Part shown: piece by piece, positions 12,300 to 22,900 of the stretch | Position numbering within the stretch: the first letter of the stretch is position 1 | How the letters are laid out: every line of letters begins with the position of its first letter | The notes under the pieces: model-generated | Told to the model about the DNA's origin: nothing | The model's input: the letters and a program-made list of their open reading frames with translations, nothing else | The model's database searches: none | Translations under genes and position numbers: made by a program | NCBI RefSeq assembly: GCF_963583255.1 | Contig: NC_084815.1 | Span: 10,463,724-10,527,723, forward strand | DNA length: 64,000 nucleotides | Direction of reading: 5' to 3' | Origin: Pyrus communis | Lineage: Eukaryota > Streptophyta > Magnoliopsida > Rosales > Rosaceae

Positions 12300-13227
12300 A
12301 GATGACTACTCGAGAGCAACGCTAGGTAAGCAATCAGGCATAGATTCCAGGCAGTTGGCTCCAGATCGGAAGACTGACTCCATGTGCCGGCTGATTGCTT
12401 CTTTTACTTTGCCATGCGAGTAAGAACAAGGACAAAGAAAAAGACAGGGAAAGAGCATGATATGAGATACTTTTTCTTTTGACCTTGATGATATGAGATA
12501 CCTTTGCTTTCGAAGAAGCGGTGAATGAATCAGCACACTTCAATCCGCCGTTTCCTCCTGGGTCATCTGTACTCCAGGCATCTGGTATTATCTTTGGGGA
12601 AGAAGAAAGAATTGAGTATTTCGAAAGGCTATGCTGGGAGTGCGCCCTCAGAGGTGAGGGAGAGTTGGGCATTTTCTTCAGGTTTGCCTTGCCATAAAAG
12701 ACGAAGGTCGACATATATAGAGATAATATCAAGTGGTGGTACTGTTCTTTTACCCTTGTCGACAAATGTCTCTTCGATATCAGAACGACGCCTCTTCGAT
12801 TTCTGAGCAGGCGCCCCTTCGATTTCTGAACGACGCCCCTTCGCTTTCTGAACGACACGTGGTAGTGCAGATGCGGCTCCTTTTGACAAAGCTGCACGCG
12901 TTTTCTGAAAAGCAGAGAAAGCGTCGCCGAACTTTGCGCTTGTCGGCTAAAGACGTGTAGTTGCGATGATGGCCTCTACGTGTTTTCAGCTTTGTCAGAA
13001 ATCTTTTGACAAAGTTGAACGCGTTTTCTGAAAAGCCGAGAAAGCGTCGCCTAACTTACGCCGGAAATTCCGGCTCTTTGAATCGGTGGACGCGTCGCCT
13101 TGGCTTTTTATAGAGCTATCGATCACCGCCAACATACACACTCTGAAGATTTCCCATTCTTGAACATCGTCTCCGGCCCTTTGAAATTTTAACTCCATCC
13201 ACCCCTTCTCTTTGAACACTTTCGAAA
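12300..13227 (+). promoter_or_regulatory. Promoter and 5' leader of the E1 antisense gene
   Basis: This GC-richer stretch lies upstream of the antisense start codon. From left to right it shows four tandem units of about 22 bp (12770-12858, core CTTCGATTTCTGAACGACGC), a perfect G-box CACGTG at 12856-12861, two 48-bp near-identical repeats (12881-12928 and 13004-13051, each starting TTTTGACAAAG), and a TATA box TTTTATAG near 13106-13113, about 115 bp before the ATG. The region recurs upstream of the gene in E3 and E4, and in reverse in E2 and E6. Promoter activity is inferred from motif layout only. Confidence 0.65.
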
Positions 13228-13914
13228 ATGGCAAACTCATCGAACCTTAGCTTAGATTTGAGTCTCAGCAGCGATCCGGTTGCGCCTCGTCAAGGTAATG
13301 TATGGCGCCCTTCTTTTTTATCTTCTAACGGTATTCTTACAGGTGAAGACTCCGTGATGCAGGACGCCACAACAGCTACAATAGTAGCTAGGAACCTCCT
13401 CACTCCAAAAGATAGTAGGTTGCTGTCAGGACGGTCCGATGAGTTGGCCGTTCAAGAGTCCCTCGCACTTAGTGTTCAGTGTGCGAGCTCTGTGTCCAAC
13501 ATAGGCCAACGCCTGCTTGCTCGGTCCCGTCAGGTGGAATCATTGATGGCAGAGGTGGAAAGTCTTAAGCAAGAGATCCAGCAGCTTAAGTACGAGAATA
13601 GAAGTTTCCATGTGCTTGCAAATAACTATTCGTCGGGCATGAAGATGAAGCTTGATGAGCTGCAAGAATCTGAGGGTCGAATTCACAGTGACCGTCAAAG
13701 GCTTGCGTCTTATCTCCAAAGGCACATTTTTCATGGGTCATCCAGCGTTTGGCCAAGTATTGAGGCCTGGAATGCTTTAGCTCCGATGCCTCCCGCTCCG
13801 ATGCCTTCCGCTTCTATGCCTCTCGCTCCGATGCCTTCCGTTTCTATGCCTTCCGCTTCTATGCCTTCTGCTTCGACGCCTCGTAGTGGGGCTTCACGTA
13901 AACATCCTCTGTGA
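13228..13914 (+). CDS. Antisense gene of family A, E1 copy (EAR-like, leucine-zipper protein)
   Basis: This 228-residue protein is encoded opposite to the transcription direction of its retrotransposon. An LxLxLxL motif at residues 7-13 resembles the plant EAR repression motif. Residues 40-105 are almost invariant between copies, and include DELAVQESLALSVQCASSVS. A leucine zipper follows, with d positions L106, L113, L120 and F127 (Leu in the other copies) and a positions V110, I117 and N124. The tail (about 186-218) is a Met-Pro repeat of the type xMPSA. There is no signal peptide or membrane segment. The ATG is preceded by a short leader and a TATA box, and followed by AATAAA at 13989. I recall similar antisense extra frames in plant gypsy elements, but the function is not known to me; a repressor role is inference. 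Confidence 0.8.
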   Translation: MANSSNLSLDLSLSSDPVAPRQGNVWRPSFLSSNGILTGEDSVMQDATTATIVARNLLTPKDSRLLSGRSDELAVQESLALSVQCASSVSNIGQRLLARSRQVESLMAEVESLKQEIQQLKYENRSFHVLANNYSSGMKMKLDELQESEGRIHSDRQRLASYLQRHIFHGSSSVWPSIEAWNALAPMPPAPMPSASMPLAPMPSVSMPSASMPSASTPRSGASRKHPL

Positions 13915-13988
13915 AGGCTCCATCTTTCTCCATGTTTAGTATCTTTTTTTTTTTTTTCTTTTTTTTTTTTCTTTTTTTTTTTAACATA

Positions 13989-13994
13989 AATAAA
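13989..13994 (+). terminator. Poly(A) signal of the E1 antisense gene
   Basis: AATAAA lies 75 bp after the antisense stop codon, behind a long T-rich tract (13946-13982). The same arrangement is found in E3 (30040-30045) and E4 (36540-36545). It sits against the 3' end of the opposing gag-like frame, so the two transcripts would overlap tail to tail. Confidence 0.6.
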
Positions 13995-13995
13995 A

Positions 13996-15029
13996 TCAAA
14001 CGGCATGGAATTGGTCCTTGAATGGAAGGTGATACTTGAAGTGAACCGGCATTGGTTTGAATTCTAGTGTAGGTGCCTGATTCATAAAAAACAGCAAGTT
14101 AGTATAAAATGTAATGGAATTTGGAAAAAAAAACTTACTTGTTTTGTCCGATAAGAACTCAATGACAAACACCACTCCTTTGAAGTTTCAGGGATATTGG
14201 ACTTGGCCAGATTGCAAGTGATGGTTATGACTTGTCCAATGTCATCAAATTTAACTTCTTTGGATTTTGTGGTTTCAAGAACGTCCTCTTTGATGAATTC
14301 ATGACATTCCCTACTTGTCACCTTTGGAAGGGCTTCCAAGATGTCTTTTTCACTTTCTTCTTCCTTGGAATTCATGAACCTGCAAGGAATAGGGATATTT
14401 GTTGGAACGGGGTTAGAAATAATGAAATTTGGAACAACCATACCTGAATTAGATGGCATAGGAGCAATAAGTGCCTCCGGTAAAGGTGTTTCCACCCTTT
14501 CCGTGGGTTGGGTGTATTCCTCTTCCTTGTGATTTGATTTTGATGGTTGAGGGTCCGTTCCAACCTCCTTGTCACTTCTCAACATGATTTCCTTGGCAGT
14601 TTCAAATTCTCCCTTCGAATTTGCAATGGTTGAACTAGGGAGTTCGCCTTGGTCTCGAAACTGTCCTACGAACTCCGCGATCTGCCCAATTTGCATTTCC
14701 AAGTGGTCCAACCTTTTGTCTTCTTGTTGAGCCTCATTGTCTTGATTTTGTGAGCCCTGCACCAAACAAATTAATTCATTAAGCTTTTGATTATAATCTA
14801 TTGACGAACTTGAGTTTGGTTGGGCATATTGAATATGAGGTGGCTGCCAATATCCTTCTTGTTGAACATTTTGAGGTTCCCACCACATAGAAGTTGAATA
14901 ATCACTCCAATCCGAATTGTAAGTATTGGAAAACACGTTATTCCTTGATTGAAGATCAAATGTACCAACGCTTTGCATTTGGGACCTTTCCATGAGCTGT
15001 GACAAAAGAGAAGCATTATCAAGTGCCAT
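13996..15029 (-). pseudogene. E1 gag-like frame with a -1 frameshift
   Basis: The frame starts MALDNASLLSQLMER at 15029, about 110 bp after the primer-binding site. It resembles only the tail of an Athila-type Gag: the NTYNSDW motif, a coiled-coil stretch with GQIAEFVGQF, then LRSDKEV (LRSGK in autonomous relatives) and a Pro-rich linker. Capsid, zinc knuckle and protease are absent. After residue 280 one A is missing near 14186 compared with E3 and E4, so the frame runs into a stop at 14082. The lost tail resembles the pre-RT linker of the polyprotein (APTLEFKPLPVHFKY) and would end at 13996. It probably descends from an internally deleted gag-pol; whether the product binds RNA is unknown. 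Confidence 0.75.
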
Positions 15030-15136
15030 TTTGTTCTTCTCTAGTACTTGAATTCAACAAACAAAACACAAATAAAAAATTAAAACTAAAATACATAACA
15101 GAAACGAACAATCCAAGAGATTAGCAAAGTTGCTAA

Positions 15137-15154
15137 TCCCCGGCAACGGCGCCA
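15137..15154 (-). promoter_or_regulatory. E1 primer-binding site (tRNA-Asp)
   Basis: On the minus strand this reads TGGCGCCGTTGCCGGGGA, a perfect complement of the 3' end of plant tRNA-Asp(GTC). It lies 5 bp from the inner edge of the 5' LTR. This tRNA is the usual primer of Athila-type elements. Confidence 0.92.
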
Positions 15155-15383
15155 AAATTTGATGCGTGAATTAAACGCACACAAATTAAACCCTCTTTTT
15201 GTCAATTGTAGTATAAGTATAAGTAGGGATCGTTCTAGACCGGGGATTAGGAGGGATTGTTAACCACTTGGATTTGACTCAAAAACGTAAAATAACAATA
15301 TGAAACACTATACTAGACTCAAGGAATGCAAAACTAAACTTTAAAACACTAAAACAAACCAAAACACTGAAACATTACCCAAA

Positions 15384-15583
15384 NNNNNNNNNNNNNNNNN
15401 NNNNNNNNNNNNNNNNNNNNNNNNNNNNNNNNNNNNNNNNNNNNNNNNNNNNNNNNNNNNNNNNNNNNNNNNNNNNNNNNNNNNNNNNNNNNNNNNNNNN
15501 NNNNNNNNNNNNNNNNNNNNNNNNNNNNNNNNNNNNNNNNNNNNNNNNNNNNNNNNNNNNNNNNNNNNNNNNNNNNNNNNNNN
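15384..15583. other. Assembly gap of 200 N
   Basis: Exactly 200 unknown bases lie inside the E1 5' LTR. The flanks CATTACCCAAA and ACACTCAAAACTGCC are directly joined in the sister LTR around 2719-2744. The gap therefore need not hide any sequence, and its round length looks like a placeholder. Confidence 0.95.
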
Positions 15584-16817
15584 ACACTCAAAACTGCCTT
15601 AAAATCACTTTCTGGGCAGTTTTGAGCACTTTGAGTACTTTGGACGAATTTATGTAACAAATTGAATCACAACACTTATAAACACAAACTAAATTGATTT
15701 CTAGCTAATTTGACAAGAAAGTAAAGGGGGATTTAGGTTTTGACGAATTTAAACTAAAAGAACAGATTGTAAGTAAAAGCAAAATGTAAATGTGAATGTG
15801 TGATAGAATTGAATGGAATGAAGGCTAGCTAAGGGGTTCATCTCCATACATGTTATACTTGCATAATAAAACGATTTCCAATTGCATTTCAATAAATCAT
15901 TAATTCTCAACACTCCAAGTTAACCGTGATGCACTAATTAACCTTCAAATCTTCCTAACGTTATTGAATTGGATGATTGCATACGACAACCCAAAACATT
16001 CCCCACAAGTCCCCTACATGATTGCATAATAGAGATACAAGCAAGAATCATTACGCTCTATGAAAATTATAAGTGTTGACGGGGCATTCGTTACTATGAT
16101 TGCATGAAACTTATGCCAAGAATTCGTTTAACGCGATTGTTTATAAGCAACCTCCACTACTTGTGAATATAAGTTCGTAACTATTAGGTGAAACTCACTT
16201 ATATTCTAGCGTCAAATTCATGCATGAAAATTAAGTGTGCACTCTCAATAAACATACATAAATAAGTTATCAATCAAACAGTTAAACGAATTGAATCCAC
16301 AACTTATGAAACGCAATTAGAAGTAATCAAATCAAAATGCAAGCATAAACATATATTTCGAATCACCCCCTAGCTAAGGGGGGTTTAGTTCTTCATAACA
16401 TTGAAATCAAAGAAACACCTAAACATTCCAACAACTCAAACTTGAATTGTATGAACGTTTAAGCACTCTTTTCTTCCATTCCTCAAACATACAAAACAAA
16501 GAGAATTGAATTTAAACATTGAAATCAAAGAAACACCTAAACATTCCAACAACTCAAACTTGAATTGTATGAACGTTTCGGCCCTCTTCTCTTCCTCTTT
16601 ATTGTAGCACAAGGTCTAAGGATAGTTTGATGGTGTGAATGGTTTGGGGAGTGATGGAAATGAAAGAGGAGTGGTGTTTGGATTTGTAGGGAAACTCACG
16701 GCCAAGGGGATGTTTCTTGGTGTGAATGGATGATTTTCTGAAATGTGGAATAATGAATGAGAATGTATGAAGTGTGTATGGTTTTTATAGGGAGATGGAT
16801 GGATGGGAGAGGGAACA

Positions 16818-18935
16818 TGATGCAGGAATTATACGCACACAAATTAAACCCTCTTTTCGTCAAATTGTAGTATATGTATAAGTAGGGATCGTTCTAGACC
16901 GGGGATTAGGAGGGATTGTTAACCACTTGGATTTGACTCAAAAACGTAAAAACACAATATAAAAACGTTCACAAAGACTCAAAGGACTCAAAACAAGTTC
17001 AAAAGACTCAAAACTGCCTAAAAACACTAACTAGGCAGTTTCTGACCTTAAACCCAATGTTGGACGAATTTAAGATTATGGCTTGATTCAAACGTAAAAT
17101 AACAATATAAAACACTATACTAGACTCAAAGAATGCAAAACTAAACTTTAAAACACTAAAACAAACCAAAAGACTCAAACATCACCCAAAACACTCAAAA
17201 CTGCCTTAAAAACACTTTCTGGGCAGTTTTGAGCACTTTGGTGAATTTGGACGAAATTATGTAATAAATTGACTCAAAACTCTTATAAACACAAACTAAG
17301 ACACTTTCTAACTAAATTAGACAATAAAGTAAAGGGGGATTTTAATTTGACGAAAATTGAAATAACGAAACAAGTTTAATAAACTAGACAGAATGTAAAT
17401 ATGAATGCGATGAAAATGAATGGATGAATGCTAGCTAGAAGGTTCTTCTCCACACATGTTACACTTGCATAATAAAATGATTTCCAATTGCATTTCAATG
17501 AACCATGAATTCTCAACACCCCAAGTTAATCGTGATGCACTAATTAACCTTCAAATCTTCCTAACGTTATTGAATTGGATGGGTTAGCGCATACAACAAT
17601 TCAAAACATTCCCCACAAGTCCCCTACATGATTGCATAATAGAGATACAAGCAAGAATCATTACGCTCTATGAAAATTATAAGTGTTGACGAGGCATTCG
17701 TTACTATGGAATACGCATGAAACTTATGCCAAGAATTCGTTTAACGCGATTGTTTATAAGCAACCTCCACTACTTGTGAATATAAGTTCGTAACTATTAG
17801 GTGAAACTCACTTATATTCTAGCGTCATATTCATGCATGAAAATTAAGTGTGCACTCTCAATCAACATACATAAATAAGTTATCAATCAAACAGTTAAAC
17901 GAATTGAATCCACAACTTATGAAACGCAATTAGAAGTAATCAAATCAAAATGCAAGCATAAACATATATTTCGAATTCCCCCCTAGCCAAGGGGGGTTTA
18001 GTTGAATTTAAACATTGGAATCAAAGAAACACCTAAACATTCCAACAACTCAAACTTGAATTGTATGAACGTTTAGGCCCTCTTCTCTTCCATTCCTCAT
18101 TCGTACAAAACAAAGAGTATTGAAATTAAACATTGAAATCAAAGAAACACCTAAACATTCCAACAACTCAAACTTGAATTGTATGAACGTTTAGGCCCTC
18201 TTATCTTCCTCTTCGTTGTAGCACAAGGTCTAAGGATAGTTTGATGGTGTGAATGGTTTGGGGAGTGGTTGGAGTGGCTGCAATGGAGGAGAAAAGTGTT
18301 TTGGTGGCTGCTGCAAGGGTGTGGAGAGGTTTTGACGAATTTCTGGAATATGGAAGAGTGAATGAGAATGAATGCAATGGATGCCCATTTATAGGTGAAA
18401 TGGGGGGAACATGACAGCTAGGAGGGAATGTGGCTGCATGTTTGAATGATTAAAGGATGCATGTGGGTTGGAATTGCATGTGCAATGAATATGTGGCTGC
18501 ATGTGCAAGGGGACAATCTGAAAATGCATGTGAAAGCATGTGTTGGCTGCAATGATGAAATGGATGGGAGTGCATGTGGCTTAATTAATTAAAGGGAGTG
18601 CATGTGCAATGTTTTAAAGGATGGAATGCATGTGAATATGATGGAAATCTGATATGGTGATGGGAGATGCATGTGGCTGATTTATGCATGTGAATGCATG
18701 TGGCTGCAATGGATTAGGAATCCTTCAATTTCGTCCATTCCTTTTGCTCCAAACATAAGTTATCCATTCCAAGTCCAATTTTGCTCCAAAATGCTCCAAA
18801 ATGCATCTTTTTGCTTCCTTAGCCATATGAACCTAAAAACACACGAAAATGGCTTAAACGACTAAAACAACTATGAATTAACAATATAAATGCACGAAAA
18901 CAAGCTAAGTAAGTCGCCTAAATATGCTTCTATCA
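16818..18935 (-). repeat. S3: solo family A LTR (minus)
   Basis: It starts TGATGCAGGAATTATACGC at 16818 and ends AATATGCTTCTATCA at 18935 (2,118 bp). The TSD GAACA is at 16813-16817 and 18936-18940, and the empty site GGGAACATGACAGC is seen in the sister LTR near 3959. It carries two kinds of U5 inverted repeat (17011-17041 and 17194-17233), two 46-nt hairpins in the leader, and a CATGCA-rich U3 (18420-18720). Confidence 0.88.
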
Positions 18936-20307
18936 GAACATGACAGCTAGGTTGCATGTGCAAATGCTGGAATTCTGAAATGGTGATGGGAGATGCATGT
19001 GGCTGCTTTATGCATGTGATTAAAGGGTGGGAGTGCATATGCTTTGACAGAAATGAAAGGGATAATGCACGGTGTTGAGAGGTTTTCTGGTGGTTGTGAG
19101 GTGGATGAATGATTAGGGTCTTGTAAGGGTGGAAATGTATGTGGAGTGCATGTGAAATCTGCCAAGATACATGTGAAAGGAATGCTGGAAATCTGGAGGA
19201 GGAGCCACGGCACAAAGGGGAAATATGAATGCATGTGGCTGATTTAATTGAAGATGCATGTTTAATGAAGTGGATTTTCTGCAAATGCAAGGTGAATGTG
19301 CATGTGATGGAATGATTATGTTTGTTTGAATGCATGTGACTTGTTTGTGGTGAGTGAATGCATGTGTTGATTAAAGGGGGAATGCAAAGGAAAAGCTGGA
19401 AATGGGATGGGAACTCACGGCATTGAGTGATGTTTGTTTGAATGTTTGCAATGATGAAATGGATGGGAGTGGTTTGATGAATGAGTGGATGGAATGATGA
19501 AAGAATAAAGGGTGCATGTGGGTGAATGTGTTTGCATGTGCACGATTTTAGGGAGAAAGGTGGATGAATGTGCATGTGCAATGAGGTGGAATGGATGTGG
19601 CTGCAAGGTTTTGTGTTAGGTGTTGATGTATAATTCCTTCCTAATGCTAGAATATATTTAGTATAATGGCACAAGCAAGGGTGTCGAATCCGCAGGGACT
19701 AATTGGACCTATGTAACTACTTGTTTTGCAAGAACTCTAAGAAATGAATCAAACTAAACAAACTAGTGATAGGAGCATATTTAGGCGACTTACTTAGCTT
19801 GTTTTCGTGCATTTATATTGTTAATTCATAGTTGTTTTTGGCGTTTAAGCCATTTTCGTGTGTTTTTAGGTTCATGTGGCTAAGGAAGCAAAAAGATGCA
19901 TTTTGGAGCATTTTGGAGCAAAATTGGACTTGGAAGGGATAACTTATACTTGGAGCAAAAGGAATGGACGAAATTGAAGAGTTTATGTCACAAGGATTCC
20001 TACTTGAAGTAGCCACACACCTTCCACATTTCAGCCACATGCACTTGTTCCTACTTTAAAACATTGCACATGCACTCCCTTTAATTAATTAAGCCACATG
20101 CACTCCCATCCATTTCATCATTGCAGCCAACACATGCTTTCACATGCATTTTCAGATTGTCCCCTTGCACATGCAGCCACATATTCATTGCACATGCAAT
20201 TCCAACCCACATGCATCCTTTAATCATTCAAACATGCAGCCACATTCCCTCATAGCTGTCATGTTCCCCCCATTTCACCTATAAATAAGCATCCATTGCA
20301 TTCATTC

Positions 20308-21266
20308 TGATAAGTCATATTTTGCATGCATGTATAGCTTTCTTATTTGGCGTTTTTGTATTGTTTTTGGATTAAACTAGTTGCATTTTACATTATTTGG
20401 TGTTAGTGTGCAGCCAAGTGTGAATTTGGATCAAAGGGAAAGCAAATGAAGTAAAAACATTCCAGAAATGTTGTGAAGTGTTAAGAGATGTAATTCAGCC
20501 ATTTTGGGTGATTCTAAACAAAGCAAAAACATGGATGTCACCTATGTGGTTCCAACATCAAAACATGCATTCACATGCATGTCACAACCTTAGCCGTGTG
20601 TTCCCATATCATCCCATCAGATTATACACTTCTAAACACCAAACATGCAATCACATGCATGATAACATCCATTCCGTGCAGATTCCATGTTTAACACCCA
20701 AAACATCCCTCACATGCATGTCCACAACCTGACCCGTGCATTCCATTTCTCTTCTTCACTTCTCTTTGCAGAAATTCACATGCATGGTGATTAAACAAGT
20801 AACTCCTTGCAGCCACCATTTCAGAAATCAAACCCATCCCTTTGTCCATGCCGTGAGCTTTCTGCCATTCCCAGAGTTTTATAACCAATTTGCAGATTCC
20901 ACTCCCTTGCTTGCAGACATTCCACATGTGTTTGGATTAAATAAACCACTTACTTGCAGAGCATGTCCATGCTTTGCAGGTAGCATGCCAGAAATCCACT
21001 AAAACAACCATTTCATGCGATCCCAACTCTAATGCCCATACCGTGCACATTAATACTCTCTGCAGCACCCCTTTCACATGGACCATGTCAGATTTTCACA
21101 TGCATTCCAATTGTCTTCCCATCATCAATCATATTCAGAAATTAATTAAGGGGAATCACTCATCTCTCTCTCGGATCCAATTTCCATTACACACTCAATT
21201 GGCTCCATTTTTCTGTCTTCCATCTCAGAAACACAATCATTTCCATCACTTAAGCTCTGCCATCTG
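20308..21266 (+). repeat. E6 5' LTR (family B), truncated
   Basis: It starts TGATAAGTCATATTTTGCATG and follows the complete LTR at 42103 almost base for base until CATCTGAGTTAA at about 21266. There it jumps into the start of the family A antisense gene. The complete LTR continues with AAAAAGACAAGATCC at that point. TAA is shared by both partners at the junction. The remaining U5 and the primer site are missing. Confidence 0.87.
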
Positions 21267-22900
21267 AGTTAAGGTTCGATGAGTTTGCCATTTTGTTCAA
21301 AAGTGTTCAAAGAGAAGGGATGGAGTTAAATTTCAAAGGCCCGGAGTCGATTTTCAAGAATGGGAAAACTTCAGAGTGTGTTTGTTGTGGTGATCGATAG
21401 CTCAATAAAAAGCCAAGGCGACGCGTCCACCAATTCAAAAAGCCGGAATTTCCGGCGTAATTTAGGCAACGCTTTCTCGGCTTTTCAGAAGACGCGTTCA
21501 GCTTTGTCAAAAGATTTCTTCTTTTCAGACAACACGTGGAGGCCATCACTGCAACTACACATCTTTAGCCGACAAGCGCAAAGTCCGGCGACGCTTTCTC
21601 TGCTTTTCAGAAAACGCGTGCAGTTTTGTCAAAAGGAGCCGCATCCGCACTACTACGTGTCGTTCAGAAAGAAAAAGGGCGTCGTTCAGAAATCGAAGGG
21701 GCACCTGCTCAGAAATCGAAGAGACGTCTTCAAAGATCGAGGAGGCGCCACTATTTCAAAAAGCCGGATTTGCGGGATCAAAACGTTTGTCGACAAGGGT
21801 AAAAGAAGAGTACCACCACTTGATATTATCTCTATATATGTCGACCTTCGTCTTTTATGGCAAGGAAAACCTGAAGAAAATGCCCAACTCTCCCTCACCT
21901 CTGAGGGCGCACTCCCAGCAAAGCCTTTCGAAATACTCAATTCTTTCTTCTTCCCCAAAGATGATACCAGATGCCTGGAGTACATATGACCCAGGAGGAA
22001 ACAGCACAACAAATACATGTGCTGAATCATTCACCGCTTCTTCAAAAGCAAAGGTATCTCATATCATGCTCTTTCCCTGTCTTTTTCTTTGTCCTTGTTC
22101 TTACTCGCATGGCAAAGTAAAAGAAGCAATCAGCTTGCACTTGGAGTCAATCTTCCGATCTGGAGCCAACTGCCTGGAATCTATTCCTGATTGCTTACCT
22201 AGTGTTGCTCTCGAGTAGTCATCTTCAACGGTTGATACATTTCCGGAGAAGGGACCACTTCTGCAAAGGGGAGCGAGTAAGGCAAGTGAAAATGATACAT
22301 TGAAGCATGTGGAGACAAGCTTAGGCTGAGTTATCCTCCAACCCTTTTCAATACGAATTGGAAAGATTGAACAAAGAAACAGACCAAAGGAGTAAGCTCA
22401 GACCTTCGGGGAAGACCAAATGAATCCTGCTGCCCAGTTCAAGAGTAGCACAAAGGAAAATCAATGATGGGCGGAGACCAGTTCAAGAGTAAGCCTGTGG
22501 AATCACAAAGATCAAAGCCTCAATGCAATCACCAAGGAGAAGAGGGAATTTACACTCAATAACCAGATTTGCGTCCCTAAACTCTTCTCTTTGTTAATTA
22601 CATTCTGCCATGTTTAGTATGTTTAAATTGTTTTTTGTGTGTTTACTTATGTTTTGTGTGAATCTATGCTTAAAACATTGAGGACAATGTTTGATTTAGG
22701 TTTGGGGGTATTGGGTAACTAAAGTGTTTTGATGCAAATTCGTAGGGTTTTATCCACCATAACTTCTAATGTTGTTCCTTGCTGTTTTAAGGTGTTTTTA
22801 AGTTGTTTTAGAGTGTTTTAGTGTGTTTTGTTTTATAATTCGAAAATCCCATAAAAATTTGAAAAATTGTTTTGAAAAACCCAAAAAGAGTTGTTTTTAA
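21266..22900 (-). pseudogene. Remnant of the family A antisense gene: promoter and seven codons
   Basis: On the minus strand the start codon is at 21289-21291, and only the codons for MANSSNL remain before the junction with the B LTR. Upstream of the gene (rightwards), the leader, a mutated TATA (21400-21410, TTTTTATTGAG), the 48-bp repeats, a G-box at 21533-21538 and the conserved block to about 22250 are all present. The internal purine tract and its palindrome follow at 22674-22710. This copy cannot encode the protein. Confidence 0.8.

Larger units (their letters stand above)
2503..19620 (-). mobile_element. E1: non-autonomous family A LTR retrotransposon, minus
   Basis: Reading right to left, the element has a 5' LTR (from 15160), a tRNA-Asp primer-binding site (15137-15154), a gag-like frame, an antisense gene (13228-13914, plus strand), an internal purine tract, a polypurine tract (10121-10135) and a 3' LTR ending at 2503. 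The interior is 5,039 bp and has no protease, RT, RNase H or integrase, so the element could not move without a helper. It was inserted in the RT fragment; the left flanking 5-mer is AGAGG. Its 5' LTR is broken at 19620 by E5, and its remainder lies beyond the right edge, so the TSD cannot be confirmed. Solo LTRs have since landed in both LTRs. Confidence 0.85.
15160..19620 (-). repeat. E1 5' LTR, split by S3 and broken by E5
   Basis: The LTR starts TGATGCGTGAATTAAACGC at 15160. It is interrupted by S3 (16818-18935, TSD GAACA), continues at 18941 and is cut at 19620 by the E5 end. The segments 15584-16817 and 18941-19620 are very close to the sister LTR (2733 onward and 3965 onward). The first 224 bp (15160-15383), left of the assembly gap, differ much more. 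This makes the gap position suspect. Confidence 0.85.

Noticed and set aside
15137..15154. Possible tRNA-Asp gene at TCCCCGGCAACGGCGCCA.
   Set aside because: Only the 3' 18 bases match, at the correct distance from an LTR. No cloverleaf sequence surrounds it. It is a primer-binding site.
15349..15660. Frames running through the N gap.
   Set aside because: They exist only because unknown bases hold no stops.
21360..21989. 209-residue frame in E6 over the antisense promoter.
   Set aside because: It reads through the 48-bp repeats and the 22-bp array on the opposite strand of the antisense gene. It is interrupted in the other copies.
21787..22218. Sense-strand frame beginning MSTFVFYGKENLKK, recurring in E1, E2, E3 and E4.
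   Set aside because: The DNA is conserved but the frames shift relative to each other after about 50 residues and end at different points. Conservation fits the antisense promoter/leader block better than a protein.
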